Assembly (NCBI GenBank): GCA_023390115.1
Contig: JAEWDM010000026.1
Location: forward strand, 84,306 to 148,305
Reading direction: 5' to 3'
DNA: 64,000 bases
From: Bacillota bacterium
GTDB lineage: Bacteria > Bacillota > Clostridia > Acetivibrionales > DSM-27016
Shown here: piece after piece, positions 51,399 through 60,490 of the stretch
Layout: each line of letters opens with the position of its first letter
How positions within the stretch are numbered: position 1 is the stretch's first letter
Translations under genes and position numbers: made by a program
The notes under the pieces: model-generated
The model's database searches: none
Told to the model about the DNA's origin: nothing
What the model saw: only the letters and a program-made list of their open reading frames with translations

Positions 51399-54300
51399 AT
51401 GGTACATCCCGTGCGTGTAGGTAGAAATATTCGAATGAGCTATTCCAAAATCGATGAAGTGCTTGACATGCCTAATCTTATTGAGGTACAGAAAAATTCC
51501 TACAAGTGGTTCCTTGAAGAGGGCTTGAGAGAGGTCTTCAGGGATGTTTCTCCTATAACTGACTATACAGGAAATTTGATTTTAGAGATTATTGATTATT
51601 CTTTGGACGATAATCCTAAATACAGCGTTGAAGAGTGCAAGGAAAGGGATGCAACTTATTCTGCTCCGTTGAAGGCCAAGGTAAGGCTTATCAATAAGGA
51701 AACAGGAGAAGTAAAGGAGCAGGAAATATTCATGGGTGATTTCCCGTTGATGACCGACAACGGAACCTTTGTAATAAATGGCGCCGAAAGGGTTATTGTC
51801 AGCCAGTTGGTTAGATCTCCCGGAGTTTATTATTCAATGAAGTTTGACAGGACGGGTAAAAAGCTTTTTTCAAATACCGTTATACCTAACAGGGGTGCAT
51901 GGCTGGAATATGAAAGTGATTCAAATGATGTACTGTCGGTAAGAATAGACAGAACCAGAAAGCTGCCCTTGACAGTAATCGTCAGGGCATTGGGCTATGG
52001 CACCGATCTTGAAGTAACACAATTACTTGGAGAGGATGAGACTATCCTTGCCACAATTCAAAAGGATAATGCAAAGACAGAGGAAGAGGGACTGCTGGAA
52101 ATATATAAAAGGCTTAGGCCGGGAGAGCCTCCTACAGTCGAAAGCGCACGCTCTCTTTTAAACAGCCTGTTTTTTGATCCTAAAAGATATGATTTGGGAA
52201 GATTCGGGGTATTTAAATTTAATAAAAAGCTTGCCCTGTCGGCAAGAATTAACGGCCACAGGTCTGCTGAGAATATTGTAGATCCCCGTACCGGTGAAAT
52301 CATTCACCAGGAGGGCGAGATTATTACCAGAGAAAAAGCAGCGCAAATTCAAAATTCAGGGGTAAATTCGGTTTATCTTGACATAGAAGGAAAGAAAGTA
52401 AAGGTAATAGGGAATAGAAGAGTTGATTTAAAGGAGTTTGTTGACTTTGACTTGGGCGACTTCAAAATATCCGAGAAGGTCAGGCATGATGTCCTTGTCA
52501 AAATTCTTGAGGAGAATGACAGCCCGGAAGAAATAAAGATGGCTTTAAAGGAAAGAATGGATGAGCTTATACCCAAAAATATTACGGTAGACGATATAAT
52601 TTCTTCCATTAACTATATAATCAATTTAAACTACGGCACAGGTACGGTAGACGATATAGATCACTTAGGCAACAGAAGGCTGCGTTCGGTGGGTGAGCTT
52701 TTGCAGAACCAGTTCAGAATAGGTCTTGCAAGAATGGAAAGAGTTGTAAGAGAAAGAATGACAATTCAGGATATCGACATAGTTACACCTCAGGCATTAA
52801 TTAATATAAGGCCGGTTGCGGCGGCTATCAAGGAGTTTTTTGGAAGCAGCCAGCTTTCACAGTTTATGGATCAGACTAATCCCCTTGCTGAGCTGACTCA
52901 CAAGAGAAGGCTGAGCGCTCTTGGTCCGGGAGGCTTAAGCAGAGAAAGGGCGGGCTTTGAGGTTCGTGATGTGCACCACTCCCATTATGGGCGCATGTGC
53001 CCCATAGAGACTCCTGAAGGTCCCAATATAGGGCTTATAGGCTCTCTCAGCACCTATGCCAGAATAAATGAGTACGGCTTTATTGAGGCGCCTTACAGAA
53101 GGGTTGACAAGCAGAATGGAGTGGTTACCGAGGAAATCATATACCTGACGGCTGATGAAGAGGATCAGTTTATGGTGGCGCAGGCAAATGAACCTCTTGA
53201 TGAGGATGGAAAGTTTGTTTCAAAGAAGGTTCCTGCAAGATACAAGGAAGAAATACTTGAGGTGGAGTCCACAAAAATAGACTTTATGGACGTATCTCCC
53301 AAGCAGCTTGTTTCTGTGGCTACCGCTATGATACCATTCCTTGAAAACGATGACGCAAACAGAGCCTTGATGGGCTCCAACATGCAGCGTCAGGCTGTGC
53401 CTCTCATAAAGGCGGATTCCCCTATAATAGGTACTGGAATAGAATACAAGGCCTCGAGGGATTCGGGAGTAGTTGTTCTTGCCAAAAACCCGGGTACTAT
53501 AGAAAAAGTATCCGCTAATGAAATAATTATAAGAAAAAAGGATGGGAAAAAAGATATATATAAGCTTCTTAAGTACATGCGCTCAAATCAGGGAACGTGT
53601 ATAAACCAAAGACCTATTGTCAAAAAGGATGAAATAGTCGATAAAGGAGATGTAATAGCTGACGGCCCTTCAACAGACAAGGGTGAGATAGCTCTGGGCA
53701 AAAACATATTGATAGGCTTTATGACATGGGAAGGATACAACTACGAGGACGCTATCCTTATAAGTGAAAAGCTGGTGAGAGACGATGTATTCACCTCCAT
53801 CCATATAGAGGAATATGAATCCGAAGCAAGAGACACCAAGCTGGGGCCTGAGGAAATTACCAGAGATATTCCCAATGTCAGTGAAGAGGCGTTAAAGGAT
53901 CTCGATGACAGGGGAATTATAAGAATAGGTGCCGAAGTAAGATCCGGTGATATACTGGTTGGCAAGGTAACCCCCAAGGGTGAGACCGAGCTCACGGCAG
54001 AGGAGAGGTTGCTGAGAGCCATATTCGGTGAAAAGGCGAGAGAGGTAAGGGATACCTCCCTTCGCGTGCCCAATGGTGAGGCTGGCATAATTGTAGATGT
54101 AAAGGTGTTCACAAGAGAAAACGGGGATGAGCTGCCACCGGGAGTAAATCAGCTTGTAAGAGTGTATATAGCGCAGAAAAGGAAAATTTCAGTAGGAGAT
54201 AAGATGGCAGGAAGACACGGAAATAAAGGTGTTATTTCAAGAATACTGCCCGAAGAGGATATGCCCTTCCTCCCTGACGGTACGCCGCTTGAAATAGTGC

Positions 54301-55133
54301 TTAACCCTCTTGGAGTGCCTTCACGTATGAATATCGGACAGGTGCTGGAGGTTCATTTGGGCTATGCCGCAAAGGCCTTGGGCTGGAAAATCGCAACCCC
54401 TGTCTTTGACGGAGCTACGGAAAATGATATAGTTGAAACGTTGAAAAAAGCAGGTCTGGACGCTGACGGAAAGACGGTGCTTTATGACGGAAGAACGGGA
54501 GAGCCGTTTGACAACAGGGTAACGGTAGGGTATATGTATATTCTAAAGCTTGCGCATCTTGTTGACGATAAAATTCACGCCCGTTCCACAGGCCCGTATT
54601 CACTGGTTACCCAGCAGCCTTTGGGAGGTAAGGCCCAGTTCGGAGGTCAGAGATTCGGAGAGATGGAGGTATGGGCTCTTGAGGCATACGGTGCTGCCTA
54701 TACCTTACAGGAGATTCTCACCGTTAAATCCGATGATGTTGTCGGAAGGGTAAAAACATACGAAGCAATTGTTAAGGGGGAAAATGTACCTGAGCCCGGT
54801 ATACCCGAGTCATTTAAGGTTCTTATAAAGGAGCTTCAGAGTCTGGCGCTGGATGTTAAGGTTTACTCTGAAGAGCAGGAGGAAATCACAATAAAGGAAT
54901 CTGTGGAAGACGAGCTTGAGGAGCTGAATGTCAATATAGAGGGCCGCGAGGACGAAACCGCATTGAATGACTATGATGAGCTGGGCGATGAAATTCTTGA
55001 AGAAGAGATTGATATAGACGACTTTGACCTGGGAGATTTGAGCACCGGAGAGAGTCTTGACGACGGACTTAGTGATGATATTTTTGCAGATGAGGATGAT
55101 TTTGAAGATGATTTAAGTGATGATGAATTTTAA
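51399..55133 (+). CDS. rpoB: DNA-directed RNA polymerase subunit beta
   Basis: A 1244-residue beta subunit starting at ATG 51399 (GAGGTG upstream). The rifampicin pocket reads FFGSSQLSQFMDQTNPLAELTHKRRLSALGPGGLSRERAGFEVRDVH, shown here as successive parts: FFGSSQLSQFMDQ, then NPLAELTHKRRLSA. Late motifs GDKMAGRHGNKGV and GGKAQFGGQRFGEMEVWALEA are intact. The C-terminus has a long acidic tail (DLGDLSTGESLDDGL, EDDFEDDLSDDEF) beyond the usual end. The rif region keeps the residues associated with sensitivity, with no obvious resistance change. Confidence 0.96.
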   Translation: MVHPVRVGRNIRMSYSKIDEVLDMPNLIEVQKNSYKWFLEEGLREVFRDVSPITDYTGNLILEIIDYSLDDNPKYSVEECKERDATYSAPLKAKVRLINKETGEVKEQEIFMGDFPLMTDNGTFVINGAERVIVSQLVRSPGVYYSMKFDRTGKKLFSNTVIPNRGAWLEYESDSNDVLSVRIDRTRKLPLTVIVRALGYGTDLEVTQLLGEDETILATIQKDNAKTEEEGLLEIYKRLRPGEPPTVESARSLLNSLFFDPKRYDLGRFGVFKFNKKLALSARINGHRSAENIVDPRTGEIIHQEGEIITREKAAQIQNSGVNSVYLDIEGKKVKVIGNRRVDLKEFVDFDLGDFKISEKVRHDVLVKILEENDSPEEIKMALKERMDELIPKNITVDDIISSINYIINLNYGTGTVDDIDHLGNRRLRSVGELLQNQFRIGLARMERVVRERMTIQDIDIVTPQALINIRPVAAAIKEFFGSSQLSQFMDQTNPLAELTHKRRLSALGPGGLSRERAGFEVRDVHHSHYGRMCPIETPEGPNIGLIGSLSTYARINEYGFIEAPYRRVDKQNGVVTEEIIYLTADEEDQFMVAQANEPLDEDGKFVSKKVPARYKEEILEVESTKIDFMDVSPKQLVSVATAMIPFLENDDANRALMGSNMQRQAVPLIKADSPIIGTGIEYKASRDSGVVVLAKNPGTIEKVSANEIIIRKKDGKKDIYKLLKYMRSNQGTCINQRPIVKKDEIVDKGDVIADGPSTDKGEIALGKNILIGFMTWEGYNYEDAILISEKLVRDDVFTSIHIEEYESEARDTKLGPEEITRDIPNVSEEALKDLDDRGIIRIGAEVRSGDILVGKVTPKGETELTAEERLLRAIFGEKAREVRDTSLRVPNGEAGIIVDVKVFTRENGDELPPGVNQLVRVYIAQKRKISVGDKMAGRHGNKGVISRILPEEDMPFLPDGTPLEIVLNPLGVPSRMNIGQVLEVHLGYAAKALGWKIATPVFDGATENDIVETLKKAGLDADGKTVLYDGRTGEPFDNRVTVGYMYILKLAHLVDDKIHARSTGPYSLVTQQPLGGKAQFGGQRFGEMEVWALEAYGAAYTLQEILTVKSDDVVGRVKTYEAIVKGENVPEPGIPESFKVLIKELQSLALDVKVYSEEQEEITIKESVEDELEELNVNIEGREDETALNDYDELGDEILEEEIDIDDFDLGDLSTGESLDDGLSDDIFADEDDFEDDLSDDEF

Positions 55134-55151
55134 TGAAGGGAGACAGAAGCC

Positions 55152-58100
55152 GTGTTTGAACTGAACAATTTTGATTCAATAAGAATTGGTTTGGCTTCTC
55201 CGGAAAAGATCAGGGAATGGTCAAAGGGTGAGGTTAAGAAGCCTGAAACTATTAACTATAGAACTTTAAAGCCTGAAAGGGACGGCCTTTTTTGTGAAAG
55301 AATATTCGGACCTCAGAAGGATTGGGAATGCCATTGCGGAAAGTATAAGAGAATAAGATATAAGGGTATAGTCTGCGATAGATGCGGAGTTGAGGTTACC
55401 CGCTCAAAGGTAAGGCGCGAAAGAATGGGACATATAGAGCTGGCAGCTCCTGTATCCCATATATGGTATTTCAAGGGGATACCGAGCAGAATGGGGCTTA
55501 TACTGGATATGTCTCCCAGGGCGCTGGAAAAAATATTATATTTCGCATCCTATGTAGTAATAGACCCGGGACAAACGCCTTTGTCAAAGAAGCAGATTCT
55601 TTCGGAGAAGGAATACAGGGATAGTGTAGACAAGTTTGGGCATAAGTTTAAAGCGGGAATGGGAGCGGAGGCAATAAAAGAGCTTCTTATGGAGATTGAG
55701 CTTGAAAGTCTCTCAAGAGAGCTCAGAACAGAGCTTAATGATGCCTCAGGGCAAAAGAGGATAAGGTCTATAAAGAGGCTTGAGGTTGTAGAGGCCTTCA
55801 GGCTGTCCGGAAACAGGCCGGAGTGGATGATTCTTGATGTTGTCCCTGTTATACCTCCCGAGCTCAGGCCTATGGTACAGTTGGATGGAGGCAGGTTTGC
55901 CACTTCGGATTTAAATGACCTTTACAGAAGAGTTATAAACAGAAATAACCGTTTGAAGAGGCTTCTTGATCTGGGTGCTCCCGATATAATTGTAAGAAAT
56001 GAAAAAAGAATGCTTCAGGAAGCGGTGGATGCTTTAATAGATAACGGCAGAAGAGGAAGGCCGGTAACAGGCCCGGGAAACAGGCCGCTTAAATCCTTGT
56101 CGGACATGTTAAAGGGAAAGCAGGGGCGTTTCCGCCAGAATCTCTTAGGAAAGCGTGTTGACTATTCGGGACGTTCGGTTATAGTTGTAGGTCCGGAGCT
56201 TAAAATATTTCAGTGCGGACTTCCCAAGGAAATGGCGGTGGAGCTGTTTAAGCCATTTGTAATGAAAAAGCTTGTAAATGACGGACTTGCGCATAATATT
56301 AAAAGTGCAAAGAGAATGGTTGAAAGGGTAAGAAATGAGGTTTGGGACGTGCTGGAGGAGGTAATAAAGGAGCATCCTGTGCTCTTAAACCGCGCGCCTA
56401 CCCTTCACAGGCTGGGCATCCAAGCTTTTGAGCCGGTGCTGGTTGAGGGAAGGGCTCTAAAACTTCATCCTCTGGTATGCTCTGCATATAATGCCGACTT
56501 TGACGGAGACCAGATGGCTGTTCACGTCCCTTTATCCGCCGAATCACAGTCGGAAGCAAGATTTCTGATGCTTTCGGCAAACAACCTGCTGGCTCCTAAG
56601 GATGGAAGGCCTATAACGGTGCCCACTCAGGATATGGTCTTGGGAAGCTACTATCTCACGATAGAGAGAGAAGGAATGCCCGGAGAAGGAAAGGTGTTCG
56701 CATCCATGGACGAAGCTCTTATGGCTTATGACAGCAAATGTGTGCATCTCCAGGCTAAAATAAAGGTAAGAAAGACAAAAATAATTGATGGAATACCTGT
56801 TTCCAAAATTATAAACGCTACTGTAGGAAGGCTTATATTTAACGAAGCAATACCTCAGGATTTAGGTTATATTGACAGATCCGATCCCGACAAGCTTTTT
56901 GATCTTGAGATTGCATTCCTTGTGGGGAAAAAGGAGCTGGGGAAAATAATAGACAAGTGCATAAGGGTTCACGGCACAACTGAAACCGCTATTGTACTTG
57001 ACAGGATAAAGTCCTTAGGCTTTAAATATTCCACCAGAGGGGCTATAACCATCAGTGTATCCGACATGGTTATTCCTGAGGTGAAGTCACGCTTCCTCAA
57101 GGAAACGGGAGACAAAATAGAAAATATCTCAAGGCAGTATAAGAGAGGGCTTATTTCGGATGATGAGAGAAGAAATTCAGTTATAAGCGCGTGGACGGAA
57201 ACAGTTGAAAATATTACTACAGCACTGATAAATAACCTGGATAAATTGAATCCGCTGTACATGATGTCCAACTCCGGTGCAAGGGGTAACATAAATCAGA
57301 TTAAGCAGCTTGCCGGAATGAGAGGCCTTATGGCAGATACCTCGGGAAAGACAATAGAGATTCCCATAAAATCCAACTTCCGTGAGGGCCTGAACGTGCT
57401 GGAGTTTTTCATATCTACCCACGGCGCAAGAAAAGGGCTTGCGGATACTGCGCTCAGGACGGCAGACTCAGGTTATCTCACCCGTCGCCTTGTTGACGTA
57501 AGCCAGGACGTAATAGTAAGAGAGATTGACTGCGGCACAAGGAAGGGTATTGATGTATTTGATATAAAGGATGGAACCGAGGTAATTGAAGGGCTTCATG
57601 AGAGGCTTATCGGAAGGTATACATCTGAAAATATTCTTCATCCCGAAACGGGAGAGGTGCTTATTGAAGCCGGCAAAATGATAAAGGATAAGGAAGCCGA
57701 GAAGGTTGTAAAGGCCGGTATCAAAAAAATCAAAATCAGGTCCGTGCTTACCTGCCATTCTGAGTTCGGTGTATGCGCAAGGTGTTACGGAGCAAATCTG
57801 GCTACAGGAGAAGAATGCAATGTAGGCGAGGCGGTGGGGATTATCGCCGCCCAGTCAATCGGTGAGCCGGGTACGCAGCTCACAATGAGAACCTTCCATA
57901 CCGGAGGTGTTGCGGGCGACGATATCACTCAGGGTCTTCCCCGTGTAGAGGAGCTGTTTGAGGCAAGAAAGCCTAAAGGACTTGCAATAATATCAGAGCT
58001 TAACGGTGCTGTGAAAATAAGTGAAACCAAAAAGAAGAGAGAGGTTATAGTGACCTCTGAGGACGGAGAAGCAAAGAATTATCTCATTCCTTACGGCTCA

Positions 58101-58649
58101 AGGATAAAGGTTGCCGACGGAGATACGGTTGAAGCCGGAGACGAGCTGACGGAGGGCTCGGTAAATCCTCACGACATACTCAAAATAAAAGGAGTGAATG
58201 CCGTCCAGGCATACCTGCTTCAGGAGGTTCAGAGGGTATACAGGCTGCAGGGCGTTGACATTAACGATAAGCATATAGAGGTTATCGTAAGACAGATGAT
58301 GAGAAAAATTAAGATTGACGATGCGGGAGATACCAATCTTCTGCCCGGAAGTCTGGTGGATATGTTTGATTTTGATGCTGAAAATGCAAGGGCCGGAGCT
58401 GAAGGGCTCAGGTCTGCAGCAGGCAAAAGAACCCTGCTGGGTATAACAAAGGCCTCCCTTGCGACGGAATCATTCCTGTCGGCCGCTTCCTTCCAGGAAA
58501 CAACAAGGGTATTGACTGAGGCTGCCATTAAGGGCAAAATAGACCCGCTGGTGGGTTTAAAGGAAAATGTAATAATAGGTAAGCTGATACCTGCGGGTAC
58601 GGGCATGAGCAGATATAAAGACATTAATATCAGTACTGTTATAGAATAA
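55152..58649 (+). CDS. rpoC: DNA-directed RNA polymerase subunit beta'
   Basis: A 1165-residue subunit starting at GTG 55152. The N-terminal zinc site is CHCGKYKRIRYKGIVCDRCG. The catalytic magnesium motif is NADFDGDQMAVHVPLS. The second zinc site is CHSEFGVCARCYG and the trigger-loop region is GEPGTQLTMRTFHTGG. The terminator and a promoter for the next operon follow. Confidence 0.96.
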   Translation: MFELNNFDSIRIGLASPEKIREWSKGEVKKPETINYRTLKPERDGLFCERIFGPQKDWECHCGKYKRIRYKGIVCDRCGVEVTRSKVRRERMGHIELAAPVSHIWYFKGIPSRMGLILDMSPRALEKILYFASYVVIDPGQTPLSKKQILSEKEYRDSVDKFGHKFKAGMGAEAIKELLMEIELESLSRELRTELNDASGQKRIRSIKRLEVVEAFRLSGNRPEWMILDVVPVIPPELRPMVQLDGGRFATSDLNDLYRRVINRNNRLKRLLDLGAPDIIVRNEKRMLQEAVDALIDNGRRGRPVTGPGNRPLKSLSDMLKGKQGRFRQNLLGKRVDYSGRSVIVVGPELKIFQCGLPKEMAVELFKPFVMKKLVNDGLAHNIKSAKRMVERVRNEVWDVLEEVIKEHPVLLNRAPTLHRLGIQAFEPVLVEGRALKLHPLVCSAYNADFDGDQMAVHVPLSAESQSEARFLMLSANNLLAPKDGRPITVPTQDMVLGSYYLTIEREGMPGEGKVFASMDEALMAYDSKCVHLQAKIKVRKTKIIDGIPVSKIINATVGRLIFNEAIPQDLGYIDRSDPDKLFDLEIAFLVGKKELGKIIDKCIRVHGTTETAIVLDRIKSLGFKYSTRGAITISVSDMVIPEVKSRFLKETGDKIENISRQYKRGLISDDERRNSVISAWTETVENITTALINNLDKLNPLYMMSNSGARGNINQIKQLAGMRGLMADTSGKTIEIPIKSNFREGLNVLEFFISTHGARKGLADTALRTADSGYLTRRLVDVSQDVIVREIDCGTRKGIDVFDIKDGTEVIEGLHERLIGRYTSENILHPETGEVLIEAGKMIKDKEAEKVVKAGIKKIKIRSVLTCHSEFGVCARCYGANLATGEECNVGEAVGIIAAQSIGEPGTQLTMRTFHTGGVAGDDITQGLPRVEELFEARKPKGLAIISELNGAVKISETKKKREVIVTSEDGEAKNYLIPYGSRIKVADGDTVEAGDELTEGSVNPHDILKIKGVNAVQAYLLQEVQRVYRLQGVDINDKHIEVIVRQMMRKIKIDDAGDTNLLPGSLVDMFDFDAENARAGAEGLRSAAGKRTLLGITKASLATESFLSAASFQETTRVLTEAAIKGKIDPLVGLKENVIIGKLIPAGTGMSRYKDINISTVIE

Positions 58650-58673
58650 CATGATTAAGAGTAAAGAAAGCTT

Positions 58674-58700
58674 GGCCCGTACAATGCGGGCCGCTTTTTT
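58674..58700 (+). terminator. Terminator after rpoC
   Basis: GGCCCG (58674-58679) pairs with CGGGCC (58687-58692), then GC and six T. Confidence 0.8.
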
Positions 58701-58704
58701 ACTC

Positions 58705-58734
58705 TTGACAAATTTACAGTGACGGTGATAAAAT
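58705..58734 (+). promoter_or_regulatory. Promoter of the rplGB-rpsL-rpsG-fusA-tuf unit
   Basis: TTGACA (58705-58710), 18-base spacer, TAAAAT (58729-58734), 145 bases upstream of the L7Ae-like gene. Confidence 0.7.
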
Positions 58735-58878
58735 GTTTCAGTGTGTAAATTTGGGTTTTGATATTTATGTAAGCTGAATACTGTAAATAGATATAGTAAA
58801 ATTGAGCATTGTATTTCTCTATACATTATTTATTTCTGAATTTTTTATTTCTTGTTGTGAATTTATGGAGGCTGAAGA

Positions 58879-59127
58879 GTGCTTGAGATTTTAAAAGGCA
58901 GTAGTAAAACTATAGGAATAAAGCAGACATTAAAGGCTGTTGAGCTTGGAAAGGCTAAAACTGTTTTTATTGCGGACGATGCGGAAGAAAAGGTAGTAGC
59001 CGGCCTAAGAGAGCTATGCCTTGCAGGCTCAGTTGAAATAATCTCTGCCGAAAGCATGAAGGCGTTGGGCAAGGCTTGCGGAATTGATGTAGGAGCGGCA
59101 GCGGTAGGGGTTCTTAAGGATGCCTGA
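58879..59127 (+). CDS. rplGB: L7Ae-family ribosomal-like protein (YbxF type)
   Basis: An 82-residue protein beginning at GTG 58879, 7 bases after GGAGG. It has the L7Ae fold pattern: GIKQTLKAVELGKAKTVFIADDAEEKVV, then KALGKACGIDVGAAAVGVL. In Bacillus, YbxF binds kink-turn RNA and sits between rpoC and rpsL, exactly as here. Confidence 0.88.
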   Translation: MLEILKGSSKTIGIKQTLKAVELGKAKTVFIADDAEEKVVAGLRELCLAGSVEIISAESMKALGKACGIDVGAAAVGVLKDA

Positions 59128-59220
59128 GCGGTTTTTAAATAAGTTAATAAATTTAGTGCTTCTGCATTAAATTTTTTATAAAGCATATGTTTTTTTAGAG
59201 AAAAGGAGGTGAAAAAAGGA

Positions 59221-59649
59221 ATGCCGACGTTTAATCAGTTGGTTAGAAAGGGAAGAAAGGTAATTGAACAAAAGTCTACTGCTCCTGCTTTGCAGAAGGG
59301 GTTTAACTCTCTCAGAAAGCAGTCTATAGATTTGAGCTCACCCCAAAAAAGAGGTGTTTGCACTGTCGTTAAGACTACTACACCCAAGAAGCCAAACTCA
59401 GCCTTGAGAAAGGTTGCAAGGGTGCGCTTAACAAACTCAATAGAGGTGACTGCTTACATTCCCGGTATAGGACACAACCTTCAGGAGCACAGTGTTGTTC
59501 TGATAAGGGGAGGAAGGGTTAAGGATCTTCCCGGTGTAAGATATCACATAGTAAGGGGAACTCTTGATACTGCAGGTGTGGCAAAGAGAATGCAGAGCCG
59601 TTCCAAATACGGTGCAAAGAGGCCGAAGGCCGGTGCAGCCAAAAAGTAA
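59221..59649 (+). CDS. rpsL: 30S ribosomal protein S12
   Basis: A 142-residue protein with PTFNQLVRKGRK, TTPKKPNSALRKVARVRLTN (the Lys linked to streptomycin sensitivity is conserved) and RGGRVKDLPGVRYHIVRG. AAAGGAGGTG is upstream of ATG 59221; the ATG-like codon at 59209 sits within the ribosome binding site. Confidence 0.96.
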   Translation: MPTFNQLVRKGRKVIEQKSTAPALQKGFNSLRKQSIDLSSPQKRGVCTVVKTTTPKKPNSALRKVARVRLTNSIEVTAYIPGIGHNLQEHSVVLIRGGRVKDLPGVRYHIVRGTLDTAGVAKRMQSRSKYGAKRPKAGAAKK

Positions 59650-59890
59650 TCATATGACGTGTAAGCACGAAATATGCAGGCCTTATAAAGGGCAAATTTA
59701 ATTTAAGGTGCTAAGTACGTTATTTAAATATAAATTATTTTTATAGCAGGTACAGAGTGCCGTCGGTTGGCAAAAATTGTTTTGCTTTAATCGAGTACCT
59801 TATGGTGACGGTGATGCAAAAGGCATATTCCATTTTAAAAGGATATAGCTTTTGCAGAACTGAATATATCATGAAAAGGAGGGAAGAAAG

Positions 59891-60361
59891 GTGCCAAGAA
59901 AGGGATATATAGCAAAAAGAGATGTACTGCCCGATCCGATATACAATGATAAGGTTGTAACCAAGCTTGTCAATAATATAATGATGGACGGCAAAAAGGG
60001 TGTAGCTCAGAAGATATGTTATGATGCATTTGACATAATAAAGGAAAAAACCGGTAAGGATCCTCTCGAGGTATTTGAACAGGCTATGAATAATATTATG
60101 CCTGTGCTTGAGGTAAAGGCAAGAAGAGTTGGTGGGGCAACATATCAGGTTCCAATGGAGGTAAGGCCTGAAAGAAGGCAGGCATTGGGCTTGAGATGGC
60201 TGACCTCTTACTCCCGTGCAAGAGGAGAAAGAACTATGAAGGAGAGACTTGCCGGAGAGATAATGGATGCTACCAATAACTTGGGCGGAGCCTATAAGAA
60301 AAAGGAAGATACCCATAAAATGGCTGAGGCTAACAAGGCCTTTGCACATTACAGGTGGTAA
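59891..60361 (+). CDS. rpsG: 30S ribosomal protein S7
   Basis: A 156-residue protein starting at GTG 59891 after AAAGGAGGG. It reads PRKGYIAKRDVLPDPIYNDKVVTKLVNNIM, and RPERRQALGLRWLTSYSRARGERTM is intact. S7 is the primary assembly protein of the 30S head. Confidence 0.96.
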   Translation: MPRKGYIAKRDVLPDPIYNDKVVTKLVNNIMMDGKKGVAQKICYDAFDIIKEKTGKDPLEVFEQAMNNIMPVLEVKARRVGGATYQVPMEVRPERRQALGLRWLTSYSRARGERTMKERLAGEIMDATNNLGGAYKKKEDTHKMAEANKAFAHYRW

Positions 60362-60490
60362 AATCCCGTGCGGATTTGATTAAATGATTAATTATTAACT
60401 GAAATACAAATAATATAGCCGGCTGCTTTATACTGGCCCGCTATACATTTAAATGAATTGGACTATCGTAAGTTTGAAAGGAGGGTAAGA